This document shows, piece by piece, positions 18,718 to 27,680 of a stretch of DNA of 64,000 bases (position 1 is the first letter of the stretch; each line of letters starts with the position of its first letter). The notes under the pieces were generated by a model. The model made no database searches. It was given only the letters and a program-made list of their open reading frames with translations, and was not told the DNA's origin. A program made the translations under genes and the position numbers. This DNA is from Pseudonocardia parietis. Lineage in GTDB: Bacteria > Actinomycetota > Actinomycetes > Mycobacteriales > Pseudonocardiaceae. The stretch covers positions 1,240,001-1,304,000 of the forward strand of contig NZ_JAGINU010000001.1 of the NCBI RefSeq assembly GCF_017876315.1, given 5' to 3'.

Positions 18718-19251
18718 GTGGGGCTGACCCGGGAGCGGATCGTCGACGCCGCGTACGCCGTGCTGGACGAGCAGGGACTGAGCGGATTGTCGATGCGCCG
18801 GGTCGCCCAGGACCTCGACGTGCGGCCCGGCGCGCTCTACTACCACGTGGCGAACAAGCAGGAGCTGCTCGCCGAGGTCGCGGCCCGGATCCTCGACGGG
18901 ATGCCCGTCGCCGCGGACGCCCGCCGCGGCGCCTGCGACCTGCGCGATGCGCTGCGCCGGGTCCGCGACGGCGCGGAGGTGGTCTCGTTCGTGCTGGCCT
19001 TCCGGCCGGAGGGGCTGGCGCCGAGCCGGGCCTTCCCGGGACTGTTCGCCGACCGGCTCCCGGCGCGGGAGGCGCGGTGGGCGGCCCGCACGCTGGTGCA
19101 CTACGTCCTCGGCGCGGTCGCCGAGGAGCAGAACCGGACGGAGCTCGTCCGCACCGGGATCGTGGCCGACGAGCCGGGCCGCGCCGACGAGGCCGACGAG
19201 GCATTCGGCTTCGGGCTCGACGCCGTGCTGCACGGGCTGGGCCGGGGCTGA
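18718..19251 (+). CDS. bioQ: TetR-family repressor, probably BioQ
   Basis: A 177-residue regulator with an N-terminal TetR helix-turn-helix (RERIVDAAYAVLDEQG, then MRRVAQDLDVRPGALYYHVA) and a C-terminal ligand domain of the TetR_C type (FADRLPAREARWAART). It is divergent from bioB, 58 bp away, with the TGAAC-N3-GTTCA palindrome between, the arrangement known for BioQ repressors of actinobacterial biotin genes. GTG 18718 is chosen because it starts just before the recognition domain; a CAGACT -10-like element six bases upstream suggests a leaderless message. The effector is not evident. Confidence 0.78.
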   Translation: MGLTRERIVDAAYAVLDEQGLSGLSMRRVAQDLDVRPGALYYHVANKQELLAEVAARILDGMPVAADARRGACDLRDALRRVRDGAEVVSFVLAFRPEGLAPSRAFPGLFADRLPAREARWAARTLVHYVLGAVAEEQNRTELVRTGIVADEPGRADEADEAFGFGLDAVLHGLGRG

Positions 19252-19324
19252 CTTCGTCGCGCGCGGTGCCCGCGACGGTGCGACGCTCGGACCCCGGTGA
19301 CCGTCACCGACCCGAGGGAGAACC

Positions 19325-19684
19325 ATGAGCCACCACGTACTCGAGGCCGCGGGCGTCACCACGCCGGCGGCCCTCGTCGAGAAGCTGCACGACGCCGAGC
19401 GGGCGAGCACCGCGTGCGCATCGGCGATGGCCGCGACCGGTCAGATGGAGCGCGAGGTGCTCCTCGCGCTGGACTGCGCGGACCTGTGTGCCGCGGCCGC
19501 CCGGGTACTGGGGCGTCGCACGGCGGACACCTCGGTGGCCAAGGCCGCCGCGGCGGCCGCGCTGCGTGCCTGCGAGGCCAGCTCGGCCGCCTGCGGGGCG
19601 CACGCCGACCACCACGAGCACTGCCGGGCCCACGCCGAGGTCACCCGGGAAACCGCGGGCCTGCTGCGCAAGCACGGGCCCTGA
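19325..19684 (+). CDS. four-helix-bundle copper-binding protein (DUF326/Csp-like)
   Basis: A 119-residue, all-helical soluble protein with Cys and His spaced along the helices (CASAM, CADLCAAA, CEASSAACGAHADHHEHC). This matches the small Csp/DUF326 family, of which cytosolic members store Cu(I). There are fewer Cys than in the well-studied storage proteins, so capacity may be low. The ATG has GAGGGAGAA upstream. It has no signal peptide. Confidence 0.8.
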   Translation: MSHHVLEAAGVTTPAALVEKLHDAERASTACASAMAATGQMEREVLLALDCADLCAAAARVLGRRTADTSVAKAAAAAALRACEASSAACGAHADHHEHCRAHAEVTRETAGLLRKHGP

Positions 19685-19799
19685 GGGACCTTCGTCACCA
19701 CCCGGACGGCGTCCGGCACTGGGCCGCACCGCGCTCGTACGCGATGCTGGGCCGGATGCCGTGCGCGGCGGCCGGGATGCGAGACGGAGGGGGCAGGAC

Positions 19800-20690
19800 A
19801 TGGAGGAGGCCGGGGGAGCGGCGGTCGTCGCCGGGGTGGACGGCTCCGGGTCCGCCACCGAGGCGGTGCGCTGGGCGGCCCGCGAGGCGGGACGGCGAGG
19901 TGCCCCGCTGCGCCTGGTCGGCGTGCTGGACTGGTCGGCGTTCCGGCCCATGGCGGGCCTGGCCGATCTCGAACACCGTGACCGCGAACGGTTGCGGGAG
20001 CACGTCGAGGACTACCTGAAGCTCGCCGCGGACGAGGCGCACGCCATCGCCCCCGAGGTGACGGTCTCGCACGTCGTCCGGACCGGATCGGTGCCGGAGG
20101 CGCTGCTGGCCGAGGCGGAGACCGGGCAGCTCCTGGTGGTCGGCAGCCGGGGCCGCGGCGGGTTCGCCGGACTGGTGGCCGGGTCGACCTCGCGGGCGGT
20201 CTGCGCGCTCGCGACCTGCCCGGTGGTCGTCGTGCGCGGTGAGGGTGAGCACGACGGCCGGGTGGTGGCCGCCTACGACGGCTCGCCCGCCGCGGCGACC
20301 GTGCTGGCGTTCGCCGTCGACGCGGCGGCGAGCCGGGGCGCGACGCTGCACGTGGTGCGGGCCTGGACCCACGACACCGCGGAGCCGTGGATCATGGACC
20401 TGGTTCCGTGGGACAAGGTCGAGGCCGAGGTCGAGGCCGAGCTGGAGAGGGCGGTCGCGCCGTGGCGGGACCGCAGGCCGGAGTTGCGGATCGAGACCGA
20501 GCTGGTGCACGCCCACCCGATCCCGACGCTGGTCAAGGTGGCGCGCGGCGCCCGGCTGGTCGTCGTGGGATCCCGCGGTCGCCGGGCACTCGCCGGGCTG
20601 CTCCTCGGGTCGGTCAGCCAGTCGGTGCTGCACAGGGTCGAGTGCCCGGTGGCCGTCCTACCCGGACGCGGGGCCGAGGCGGTCCACTGA
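19800..20690 (+). CDS. universal stress protein with two Usp domains
   Basis: A 296-residue tandem UspA protein: domain 1 about residues 7-143, domain 2 about 151-290. Each ends in the ATP-binding loop G-x2-G-x9-G-(S/T): VVGSRGRGGFAGLVAGSTS and VVGSRGRRALAGLLLGSVS. Such proteins respond to hypoxia and starvation in actinobacteria. The ATG at 19800 follows GGAGGGGGCAGG. The stop lies within a direct repeat. Confidence 0.9.
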   Translation: MEEAGGAAVVAGVDGSGSATEAVRWAAREAGRRGAPLRLVGVLDWSAFRPMAGLADLEHRDRERLREHVEDYLKLAADEAHAIAPEVTVSHVVRTGSVPEALLAEAETGQLLVVGSRGRGGFAGLVAGSTSRAVCALATCPVVVVRGEGEHDGRVVAAYDGSPAAATVLAFAVDAAASRGATLHVVRAWTHDTAEPWIMDLVPWDKVEAEVEAELERAVAPWRDRRPELRIETELVHAHPIPTLVKVARGARLVVVGSRGRRALAGLLLGSVSQSVLHRVECPVAVLPGRGAEAVH

Positions 20691-20743
20691 GCGGAGCTTG
20701 CGGAGCGAGTATCGGCACTGAGCTGAGCGGAGCTTGCGGAGCG
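20688..20743. repeat. two direct repeats of TGAGCGGAGCTTGCGGAGCG
   Basis: Identical 20-bp copies at 20688-20707 and 20724-20743, 36 bp apart, fill the space between the stop of the stress protein (inside copy 1) and the convergent lipoprotein gene. They may be a small interspersed repeat or part of a terminator. Confidence 0.7.
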
Positions 20744-20753
20744 GATCTCGGGT

Positions 20754-22295
20754 TCAGCCCCACCGGACCCGGTGGAAGCGGGCCCAGGTGCCGGTGTCCG
20801 GGCGGGCGGGTTCCACCCCGGTCAGGTCGGCGGAGATCCCGATGTGTTCGTCGCCGACGGACCACGCGGTGGCGGTGTCGCGCAGCAGCAGCTGGGCCCG
20901 GTGCAGGGCGTCGTCGCGGACCCGCTCGTCCGGGGTGCGGGCGGCCGTCGCGAGCAGCGGCGCGAGATCGGCCGGTCGTGGGAACGCGGCACCGGTCACC
21001 GCCGGCTCGGACGCGTCCGCGCGGGCGAGCGCGGCCGCCCGCAGGTGGAGCGGGATCGGGTGCGCGGGGACCCGGCGGAACCGGAGCCCGGGCGACGGGT
21101 CGGCGTCGGGGGCGTCCGGCTCGCGCGGCTCGACGCGCAGCCCGATCGCCTCGAGCTGCTCGGTGAGGACCGTGGCGGCGGGCCGGGACAGCGGGTCGAA
21201 CGGGTCGAACTGCAGCGGCACCGCCGTGCTGCCCGCGCCGGCCGCGACGACCAGCTCGCGGGCCCGGCCGACGTCGCGCACGACCGGCGGCACGTCCGCG
21301 GGATGGTGGGCGAGGCCGGGGCCGAACAGGTCGTCGCCGGGCTCGCCCAGGTCCAGCAGGACCGTGCGGACCAGCTCGTCCCGGTCGATGCCGAGCCGGA
21401 CGGCCTCGAGTAGCCGTGGGTCGGCGAGGACGTCACCGTCGGGTGCCGCGCCGGTGGGCTCCAGGAAGCGGGTCGCCGAACCGGGCGCGGACACGACCGT
21501 CGTCCCGGCCCGGCCGAGGAGCCGCCGGACGCTGTGCGGGAACAGGTCGTGGGCGTAGGCGACGTGCCCGTCGAGCAGTGACTGGTAGCGGTTCTCCTCG
21601 TCGTCGTCGACCAGGAACTCCAGCTCGCGCGACGGCGCCGCGCCGAGCCAGTGCGCGTCGTGCCGGGTCAGGACGGCCGGGTCGTCGCCCGTGGTGAGGA
21701 ACGCGCCGGTGCCGATCGGGGCGTCGCCGCGGCCGTCGCGCACGATCCCGGTCCCCGGCGCGCCCAGGACCAGCGGGAACAGGAAGTCCGGGGTGGTGAG
21801 GACGATCTCCAGCTCGGTCGCCGAGATCGCCCGGCTGGCGGTGAGGTCCACGTGGGTCAGCAGCGGGGCGGCGGTCGCGCCGGTCGCCGGGGCGAGGATC
21901 CGGCGCCACGACGCCAGCACGTCCGCCGAGGTGAGCGGTCGCCCGTCGTGTGCGATCGCCTCCCGCAGCCGGATCCGCCACCGGGTGCCGGTCCGGTCCG
22001 GCCCCACCGACGCGGCCAGGTGCGGCTCCGGGCGCATGTCCTGGCCCCACCCGAGGAGCGTGTCCGCGACGGCCGCGGCACGGGCCCGGTCGACCGGCCG
22101 CCCGACGACGTGCGGGTCCGGCGTCCCGAGCGGCCCGGTCCCGGCGAACGCGACCGTCAACCGGGGCGTCGCGGCGTCGGCGGGTGCCCCGCACGCGGCC
22201 AGCGCGGGGATCCCGGCCAGCGCGGCGGCCGCACCGGTGGCGCGCAGGAAGGAGCGTCGGCTCAGGGGCACGGCACCAGGGGGGCTCGAGGGCAC
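20754..22295 (-). CDS. Tat-exported family 5 substrate-binding lipoprotein
   Basis: A 513-residue extracellular solute-binding protein of the peptide/nickel class (SBP_bac_5). A twin-arginine signal SRRSFLRATG is followed by a hydrophobic stretch and a lipobox LAAC (Cys 35). The body shows DPHVVGRPVDRARAAAVADT, LREAIAHDGRPLTSADVLASW and similar landmarks. No permease or ATPase genes are adjacent, so it is an orphan binding protein. The start is the GTG at 22295; a second GTG eight codons on would also keep the signal. Confidence 0.82.
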   Translation of the reverse strand: MPSSPPGAVPLSRRSFLRATGAAAALAGIPALAACGAPADAATPRLTVAFAGTGPLGTPDPHVVGRPVDRARAAAVADTLLGWGQDMRPEPHLAASVGPDRTGTRWRIRLREAIAHDGRPLTSADVLASWRRILAPATGATAAPLLTHVDLTASRAISATELEIVLTTPDFLFPLVLGAPGTGIVRDGRGDAPIGTGAFLTTGDDPAVLTRHDAHWLGAAPSRELEFLVDDDEENRYQSLLDGHVAYAHDLFPHSVRRLLGRAGTTVVSAPGSATRFLEPTGAAPDGDVLADPRLLEAVRLGIDRDELVRTVLLDLGEPGDDLFGPGLAHHPADVPPVVRDVGRARELVVAAGAGSTAVPLQFDPFDPLSRPAATVLTEQLEAIGLRVEPREPDAPDADPSPGLRFRRVPAHPIPLHLRAAALARADASEPAVTGAAFPRPADLAPLLATAARTPDERVRDDALHRAQLLLRDTATAWSVGDEHIGISADLTGVEPARPDTGTWARFHRVRWG

Positions 22296-22337
22296 GGCAC
22301 CAGAGTGCCGAACGCGTCCGCGGCTAGGGTCCCCGGG

Positions 22338-22925
22338 ATGGACCTCCTGGCGATCTCCGGCAGCCCGTCCACCCCGTCGAAGACGGCCCTGCTCCTCGAG
22401 GTCGCGGTGCGCCGCGCCGCGGAGCACGAGGGTGTGGACGCCGGCCTGCTGAACCTGCGCGACCACGACGTCGTGTTCTCCGACGGCCGCGACCCCGGCG
22501 GCTACACCGGCGACACGCGGACGGTGATCGACCGGGTCGTCGCCGCGGACGCCCTGATCGTCGGCACCCCGATGTACCGGGGCGGCTACACCGGGCGGTT
22601 GAAGAACCTGTTCGACGTGCTGCCCAACGACGCACTCGCCGGCAAGCCGGTCGGGCTGGTCGCCTCCGGCGGCACCGACCACCACTACCTCGCGATCGAG
22701 CACGAGCTCAAGCCGCTCGTCGGGTTCTTCCGCGCCTGGGCGGCCCCCGGCGCGGTGTACGCGAACAACACGCACTTCGAGGACGGCGAGCTGACCGATG
22801 ACGGCGTCCGCGACCGGCTGGCCGAGCTGGTGGACACGGTCGTGACGTTCGCCCGCCGGATGCCCCGCGGCGCCGCGGGGGCCGCCGGGCCGGAGATCCC
22901 CCGGCGGTCCCTGCGCGAGAGCTGA
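22338..22925 (+). CDS. NADPH-dependent FMN reductase family protein
   Basis: A 195-residue flavodoxin-like reductase: phosphate loop SGSPSTPSKTA near the start, GTPMYRGGYTGRLKNLFD, and VASGGTDHHYL. Members supply reduced FMN to monooxygenases. A -10 TAGGGT (22325-22330) sits exactly seven bases before the ATG with no ribosome site, so the message is probably leaderless. Its 3' end is duplicated at 28320-28380, on the far side of the formate dehydrogenase genes. Confidence 0.87.
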   Translation: MDLLAISGSPSTPSKTALLLEVAVRRAAEHEGVDAGLLNLRDHDVVFSDGRDPGGYTGDTRTVIDRVVAADALIVGTPMYRGGYTGRLKNLFDVLPNDALAGKPVGLVASGGTDHHYLAIEHELKPLVGFFRAWAAPGAVYANNTHFEDGELTDDGVRDRLAELVDTVVTFARRMPRGAAGAAGPEIPRRSLRES

Positions 22926-22967
22926 GCGGGGCTCAGCCCGGCCCGGTCGCCTCGAACCGGGTACCGG
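22855..22967. repeat. direct repeat flanking the fds operon, left copy
   Basis: 113 bp covering the 3' end of the FMN reductase gene plus 39 bp (22929-22967) identical to the 3' end of the acetyltransferase gene found 5.4 kb away. The right copy is at 28320-28424. The CCCGGT..ACCGGG arms inside could form a terminator stem. Confidence 0.85.
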
Positions 22968-23008
22968 GCCGCCCCTCCGGACGGGCTGCTAACGCGAACG
23001 AGTCGCCG

Positions 23009-23233
23009 TCACCGGAGCAGCTCGGCGACCCGGGAGACCACCGGGTCGAGGTCGGCCCCGGCGCCGGCCTCGGTCAGGAACGCGACGATCATCGAGGGTG
23101 CCCAGAACCTGCGCAGATGTGCCGCGATCGTCTGCGCGGCCTGCTCCGGCGGCTCGCTCGCGAACTGCCGGGAGATCTCGTGCGCCATCCGTACCTCGGG
23201 GGTGACGGTGGCCGATTCGGATGCTCCGGACAC
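23009..23233 (-). CDS. fdsD: formate dehydrogenase delta subunit
   Basis: A 74-residue soluble protein, VRMAHEISRQFAS ... IAAHLRRFWAPSM, matching the small FdsD subunit or assembly factor of cytosolic NAD-dependent formate dehydrogenases. It begins with GTG only 2 bp after the fdsA stop and closes the operon. FdsD helps maturation or stability of the complex; its exact function is not settled. Confidence 0.86.
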   Translation of the reverse strand: MSGASESATVTPEVRMAHEISRQFASEPPEQAAQTIAAHLRRFWAPSMIVAFLTEAGAGADLDPVVSRVAELLR

Positions 23234-23235
23234 CG

Positions 23236-26049
23236 CTACTCACCCGCTCCCATACCGACCGAGGCGAGCTCGGACCGCGCGGTGCCGGCCCGGATCGCCG
23301 GCGCGACCTGCACGGCCGTGACCTTGTACTCCGGGCAGTTCGTCGCCCAGTCGGAGTTCTCCGTGGTGACGACGTTGGCCCCGGACTCGGGATGGTGGAA
23401 CGTGGTGTAGACGACGCCGACCGGCATCCGGTCCGAGATCTGTGCGTGCAGCCGGGTCGTCCCGACCCGGGACGCGACCTCGACCAGCGCTCCGTCGGTG
23501 ATCCCGCGGTCCTCCGCGTCGTGCGGATGGATCTCCAGGACGTCCTCGGAGTGCCAGGACGAGTTCGCCGTCCGCCGCGTCTGGGCGCCGACGTTGTACT
23601 GGCTGAGGATGCGGCCCGTGGTCAGGATCAGCGGGTAGCGGCGGGTGCTGCGTTCCAGGGTCGGGACGTAGGTCGTCTTCATGAGCCGGCCCTTGCCCCG
23701 CACGAAGCCGTCGACGTGCATGGTCGGTGTCCCCAGCGGAGCGGCGTCGTTGCAGGGCCACTGCACGGACCCGACCTCGTCGAGATGGGCGAAGCTGACG
23801 CCGGCGAAGGTCGGCGTCGTCGCGGCGATCTCGTCCATGATGTCGGCCGACCGGTCCCAGTTCATGTCGAAGCCCATCAGCGCGGCGATCTCGGCGACCA
23901 CCTGCCACTCGTGCTTGCCGGTCTTCGGCGGCATGGTCGGGCGCACCCGGTTGATCCGCCGCTCGGCGTTGGTGAAGGTGCCGTCCTTCTCCAGGAACGA
24001 CGTGCCGGGCAGGAAGATGTGCGCGAAGCGTGCGGTCTCGTTGAGGAACAGGTCCTGCACGACCAGGCAGTCCAGCGACGTCAGCGCGGCTTCCACGTGG
24101 TGGGTGTTGGGGTCGGATTGGGCGATGTCCTCGCCCTGCACGAACAGCCCGCGGAAGGTCCCGTCGATCGCCGCGTCGAACATGTTGGGGATGCGCAGGC
24201 CCGGGTCGGGATCGAGCGTCGTGCCCCACAGGGCCTCGTAGATGTCGCGCACGGACTCGGTGCCGATGTGCCGGTAGCCGGGCAGCTCGTGCGGGAACGA
24301 GCCCATGTCGCACGAGCCCTGCACGTTGTTCTGGCCGCGCAGCGGGTTGACCCCCACGCCCTCGCGGCCGATGTTGCCGGTGAGCATCGCCAGGTTGGCC
24401 AGGCCCATCACCATCGTCGAGCCCTGCGAGTGCTCGGTGACACCCAGCCCGTAGTAGATCGCGCCGTTGCCGCCGGTGGCGAACAGTCGTGCCGCCGCAC
24501 GGATCTCGCCGGCGTCGACGCCGATGACCTCCTCCAGCGCCTCGGGCGCGTTCTCCGGCGCGGAGATGAACTCGAGGTACTCCGGCAGCCCCTCGCAGCG
24601 TGCGTCGAGGAACTCCTGGTCGACCAGGTTCTCGGTGACCACGGTGTGTGCCATCGCGTTGATCAGCGCGACGTTGGTGCCGGGCTGCAGGGCCAGGTGG
24701 TGCTCGGCCGCGACGTGCGGTGACCGCACCAGGTCGATGCGCCGCGGGTCGGCCACGATCAGCTTCGCCCCGGCGCGCAACCGCTGCTTCATCCGCGACC
24801 CGAAGACCGGGTGCGCGTCGGTCGGGTTGGCGCCGATCACCAGGATCACGTCGCTGTGCTCCACCGACGCGAAGGTCTGGGTGCCGGCCGAGGCGCCGAA
24901 GGTCTGGTTCAGCCCGTAGCCGGTCGGTGAGTGACAGACCCGCGCGCAGGTGTCGACGTTGTTGTTGCCGAAGGCGCCGCGGACCATCTTCTGGACCGCG
25001 TACACCTCCTCGTTCGTCGTCCGCGAGGAGGTGATGCCCCCGATCGCACGCGGACCGTGGTCCGACCGGAGCGCGGAGAACCGCCGGGCGACCTCGGTGA
25101 TCGCCTCCTCCCAGCTGACCGTGCGCCATTCGTCGTCGATGGAGTCGCGCATCATCGGCGACAGCTGCCGGTCGGGGTGGTCGGCGTAGCCGAACGCGAA
25201 CCGGCCCTTGACGCAGCTGTGGCCCTCGTTGGCGCCGCCGTCCTTGTACGGCACCATCCGGACGAGCTGGTCCCCGCGCAGCTCGGCCTTGAACGAGCAA
25301 CCGACGCCGCAGTACGCACACGTCGTCAGCACGGTGCGGTTGGGCATGCCGAGGTCGACGACGGTCTTCTCCTGCAGCGTGGACGTCGGGCACGCCTGGA
25401 CACACGCACCGCACGAGACGCACTCGCTGGACATGAAGTCGGCCGAGCCACCGGGCACGACCTTGCTGTCGAACCCGCGGCCCTCGATGGTCAGCGCGAA
25501 CGTCCCCTGCACCTCGTCGCAGGCGCGGACACACCGCGAGCAGGAGATGCACTTGCTGGGGTCGAAGTCGAAGTACGGGTTGGAGGTGTCCTTCTCCTCC
25601 TTCAGATGGTTCTTGCCCTCGTGGCCGTAGCGGACCTCGCGCAGCCCCACGACACCGGCCATGTCCTGCAGCTCGCAGTCGCCGTTGGCCGGACACGTCA
25701 GGCAGTCCAGCGGATGGTCGGAGATGTAGAGCTCCATGACGCCGCGGCGGATGTCCTCGAGCTCGGGGGTCTGGGTGGCGACCTTCATGCCGTCCGCGCA
25801 GGGGGTCGTGCAGCTCGCCGGGGTGCCGCGCGCTCCCTCGATGTCGACCACGCACAGCCGGCAGGAGCCGAACGGTTCGAGGTTGTCCGACGCACACAGC
25901 TTGGGGATCACGATCCCCGCCTCGGCGGCCGCACGCAGCACCGAGGTCCCGGCGGGCACCTCGACGGCGTGACCGTCGACCTCGACGGTGACCGTGGTGT
26001 CCGACGTGCGGGCCGGGGTTCCGAAGTCGGGTTCCTTCAGCAGACTCAT
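23236..26049 (-). CDS. fdsA: NAD-dependent formate dehydrogenase alpha (catalytic) subunit
   Basis: A 937-residue molybdenum/tungsten bis-MGD enzyme oxidising formate to CO2. N-terminal [2Fe-2S] ligands C52, C63, C66, C80; then a His-Cys3 [4Fe-4S] site (HPLDCLTCPANGDC), two ferredoxin-type clusters (CISCSRCVRAC and CVSCGACVQACP) and the CAYCGVGC cluster of the catalytic domain. The metal-ligand Cys is C372, followed by H373 (ARVCHSPT), so it is the Cys, not selenocysteine, form. The ATG at 26049 overlaps the fdsB stop. Cytosolic: no Tat signal. No fdhD accessory gene is in the window. Confidence 0.94.
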   Translation of the reverse strand: MSLLKEPDFGTPARTSDTTVTVEVDGHAVEVPAGTSVLRAAAEAGIVIPKLCASDNLEPFGSCRLCVVDIEGARGTPASCTTPCADGMKVATQTPELEDIRRGVMELYISDHPLDCLTCPANGDCELQDMAGVVGLREVRYGHEGKNHLKEEKDTSNPYFDFDPSKCISCSRCVRACDEVQGTFALTIEGRGFDSKVVPGGSADFMSSECVSCGACVQACPTSTLQEKTVVDLGMPNRTVLTTCAYCGVGCSFKAELRGDQLVRMVPYKDGGANEGHSCVKGRFAFGYADHPDRQLSPMMRDSIDDEWRTVSWEEAITEVARRFSALRSDHGPRAIGGITSSRTTNEEVYAVQKMVRGAFGNNNVDTCARVCHSPTGYGLNQTFGASAGTQTFASVEHSDVILVIGANPTDAHPVFGSRMKQRLRAGAKLIVADPRRIDLVRSPHVAAEHHLALQPGTNVALINAMAHTVVTENLVDQEFLDARCEGLPEYLEFISAPENAPEALEEVIGVDAGEIRAAARLFATGGNGAIYYGLGVTEHSQGSTMVMGLANLAMLTGNIGREGVGVNPLRGQNNVQGSCDMGSFPHELPGYRHIGTESVRDIYEALWGTTLDPDPGLRIPNMFDAAIDGTFRGLFVQGEDIAQSDPNTHHVEAALTSLDCLVVQDLFLNETARFAHIFLPGTSFLEKDGTFTNAERRINRVRPTMPPKTGKHEWQVVAEIAALMGFDMNWDRSADIMDEIAATTPTFAGVSFAHLDEVGSVQWPCNDAAPLGTPTMHVDGFVRGKGRLMKTTYVPTLERSTRRYPLILTTGRILSQYNVGAQTRRTANSSWHSEDVLEIHPHDAEDRGITDGALVEVASRVGTTRLHAQISDRMPVGVVYTTFHHPESGANVVTTENSDWATNCPEYKVTAVQVAPAIRAGTARSELASVGMGAGE

Positions 26050-27680
26050 CGCTGCACCTTTCCGGTCATCATCGCGGCGTTGCGCTCGGCCGTCTCTGCG
26101 GCGAACCGGTCCGGGACCGGTAGGCCGTCGGTGTCGGCCGGTGGCCGGTCGAAGTCCTCGGGGAAGTGCTGCATCGCGCTCTGCACCGGCATCGGTGTCA
26201 GCCCGCCCATGGCACACAGCGAACCCTTGGTCATGGTGGTGCACAGGTCGTCGAGCACCAGGAGGTTCTTCTCGCGGTCGACCCCACCGATGATCTTGTC
26301 GATCGTCTCCACCCCGCGCACCGAGCCGATCCGGCAGGGCGTGCACTTGCCGCACGACTCCACCGCGCAGAACTCCATCGCGAACCGCGCCTGGCGGGCC
26401 ATGTCGACGGTCTCGTCGAACACCACGACCCCGCCGTGCCCGACCATCGCGTCCGCGGCCGCGAACGCCTCGTAGTCCATCGGCAGGTCGAACCGCTGCG
26501 CCGGCAGGTAGGCACCGAGCGGGCCGCCGACCTGGACCGCGCGCACCGGACGACCCGACGCGCTGCCCCCGCCGTATCCCTCGACCAGCTCGCCCAGCGT
26601 GATGCCGAACGCGGTCTCGACGATCCCGCCCCGGCTGATGTTGCCCGCGAGCTGGAAGACCTGGGTGCCGCGCGACCGCCCGACCCCGAGGTCCTGGTAC
26701 GCCGCCGGGCCCTCGGCCAGGATCATCGGCACGGTCCCCAGGGTCAGGACGTTGTTGACCACGGTGGGCCGGCCGAACAGCCCCGCGAGGGCGGGGATCG
26801 GCGGCTTGGCCCGCACGAGACCGCGCTTGCCCTCGAGGCTCTCCAGCATCGAGGTCTCCTCGCCGCAGATGTAGGCGCCCGCGCCCACCCGGACGAACAG
26901 GTCGAAGCTCAGCCCGCTGCCGAGGATGTCCGCCCCGAGGTAACCGCGCGCGTAGGCGATGTCGATGGCCCGCCGCATCGTCCGGACGGCGTCGGGGTAC
27001 TCCGAGCGTAGGTAGATGTAGCCCTCGGTCGCGCCCACCGCGTACGCGGCGATGGTCATCCCCTCGACCAGGGCGAGTGGGTCGCCCTCCATCAACATCC
27101 GGTCGGCGAACGTGCCCGAGTCGCCCTCGTCGGCGTTCGCGCAGACGAACTTGAGGTCGCTCTCGGCGTCGTGCACGGTCTTCCACTTGATGCCGGCCGG
27201 GAACCCGGCGCCCCCGCGCCCGCGCAGCCCCGACTCGGTGACGGCGCCGACGACGGCCTCGGGCGTCATCGTCAGGGCCCGCTCCAGGCCGGCGAAACCG
27301 CCGTGTGCGAGGTAGTCCTCCACGTTGAGCGGATCGGTCACCCCGACCCGCCGGAACGTCACCCGGGTCTGCGACGCCAGCCAGTCGATGTCGTCGGTCC
27401 GGCCGTGGCAGCCCGCGGTGGGCGCCCCGTCCAGCAACCCGGCCTCCACCAGCGCCGGCACGTCCCCCGGCTGCACCGGGCCGTACGCGACCCGCCCGGC
27501 GTCGGTCTCGATCTCGACCAGCGGCTCGAGCCACAGCATGCCGCGCGAGCCGTTGCGCACCAGGTGGATCTCCCGCCCGGCCGCTGCAGCAGCCGTGACC
27601 AGCTCGTCGGCGACGGCGTCGGCACCCACGGACCGCGCCGCGGAGTCTGCGGGCACGTAGACCCGGGTCACGCGGTTCAC
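26046..27680 (-). CDS. fdsB: formate dehydrogenase beta subunit, NADH-binding flavoprotein
   Basis: A 544-residue NuoF-like subunit with an N-terminal thioredoxin-like NuoE-type portion. The FMN/NADH site is visible (GRGGAGFPAGIKW, ANADEGDSGTF, GAYICGEETSML) and the [4Fe-4S] cluster motif ESCGKCTPC near residue 435. It moves electrons from the alpha subunit clusters to NAD+. The GTG start overlaps the fdsG stop (GTGA). Confidence 0.93.
   Translation of the reverse strand: MNRVTRVYVPADSAARSVGADAVADELVTAAAAAGREIHLVRNGSRGMLWLEPLVEIETDAGRVAYGPVQPGDVPALVEAGLLDGAPTAGCHGRTDDIDWLASQTRVTFRRVGVTDPLNVEDYLAHGGFAGLERALTMTPEAVVGAVTESGLRGRGGAGFPAGIKWKTVHDAESDLKFVCANADEGDSGTFADRMLMEGDPLALVEGMTIAAYAVGATEGYIYLRSEYPDAVRTMRRAIDIAYARGYLGADILGSGLSFDLFVRVGAGAYICGEETSMLESLEGKRGLVRAKPPIPALAGLFGRPTVVNNVLTLGTVPMILAEGPAAYQDLGVGRSRGTQVFQLAGNISRGGIVETAFGITLGELVEGYGGGSASGRPVRAVQVGGPLGAYLPAQRFDLPMDYEAFAAADAMVGHGGVVVFDETVDMARQARFAMEFCAVESCGKCTPCRIGSVRGVETIDKIIGGVDREKNLLVLDDLCTTMTKGSLCAMGGLTPMPVQSAMQHFPEDFDRPPADTDGLPVPDRFAAETAERNAAMMTGKVQR

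Noticed and set aside
22929..22967. The 39-bp repeat taken as a transposon target-site duplication
   Set aside because: It is far longer than any known target duplication, extends into the neighbouring gene end, and no transposase lies between the copies.
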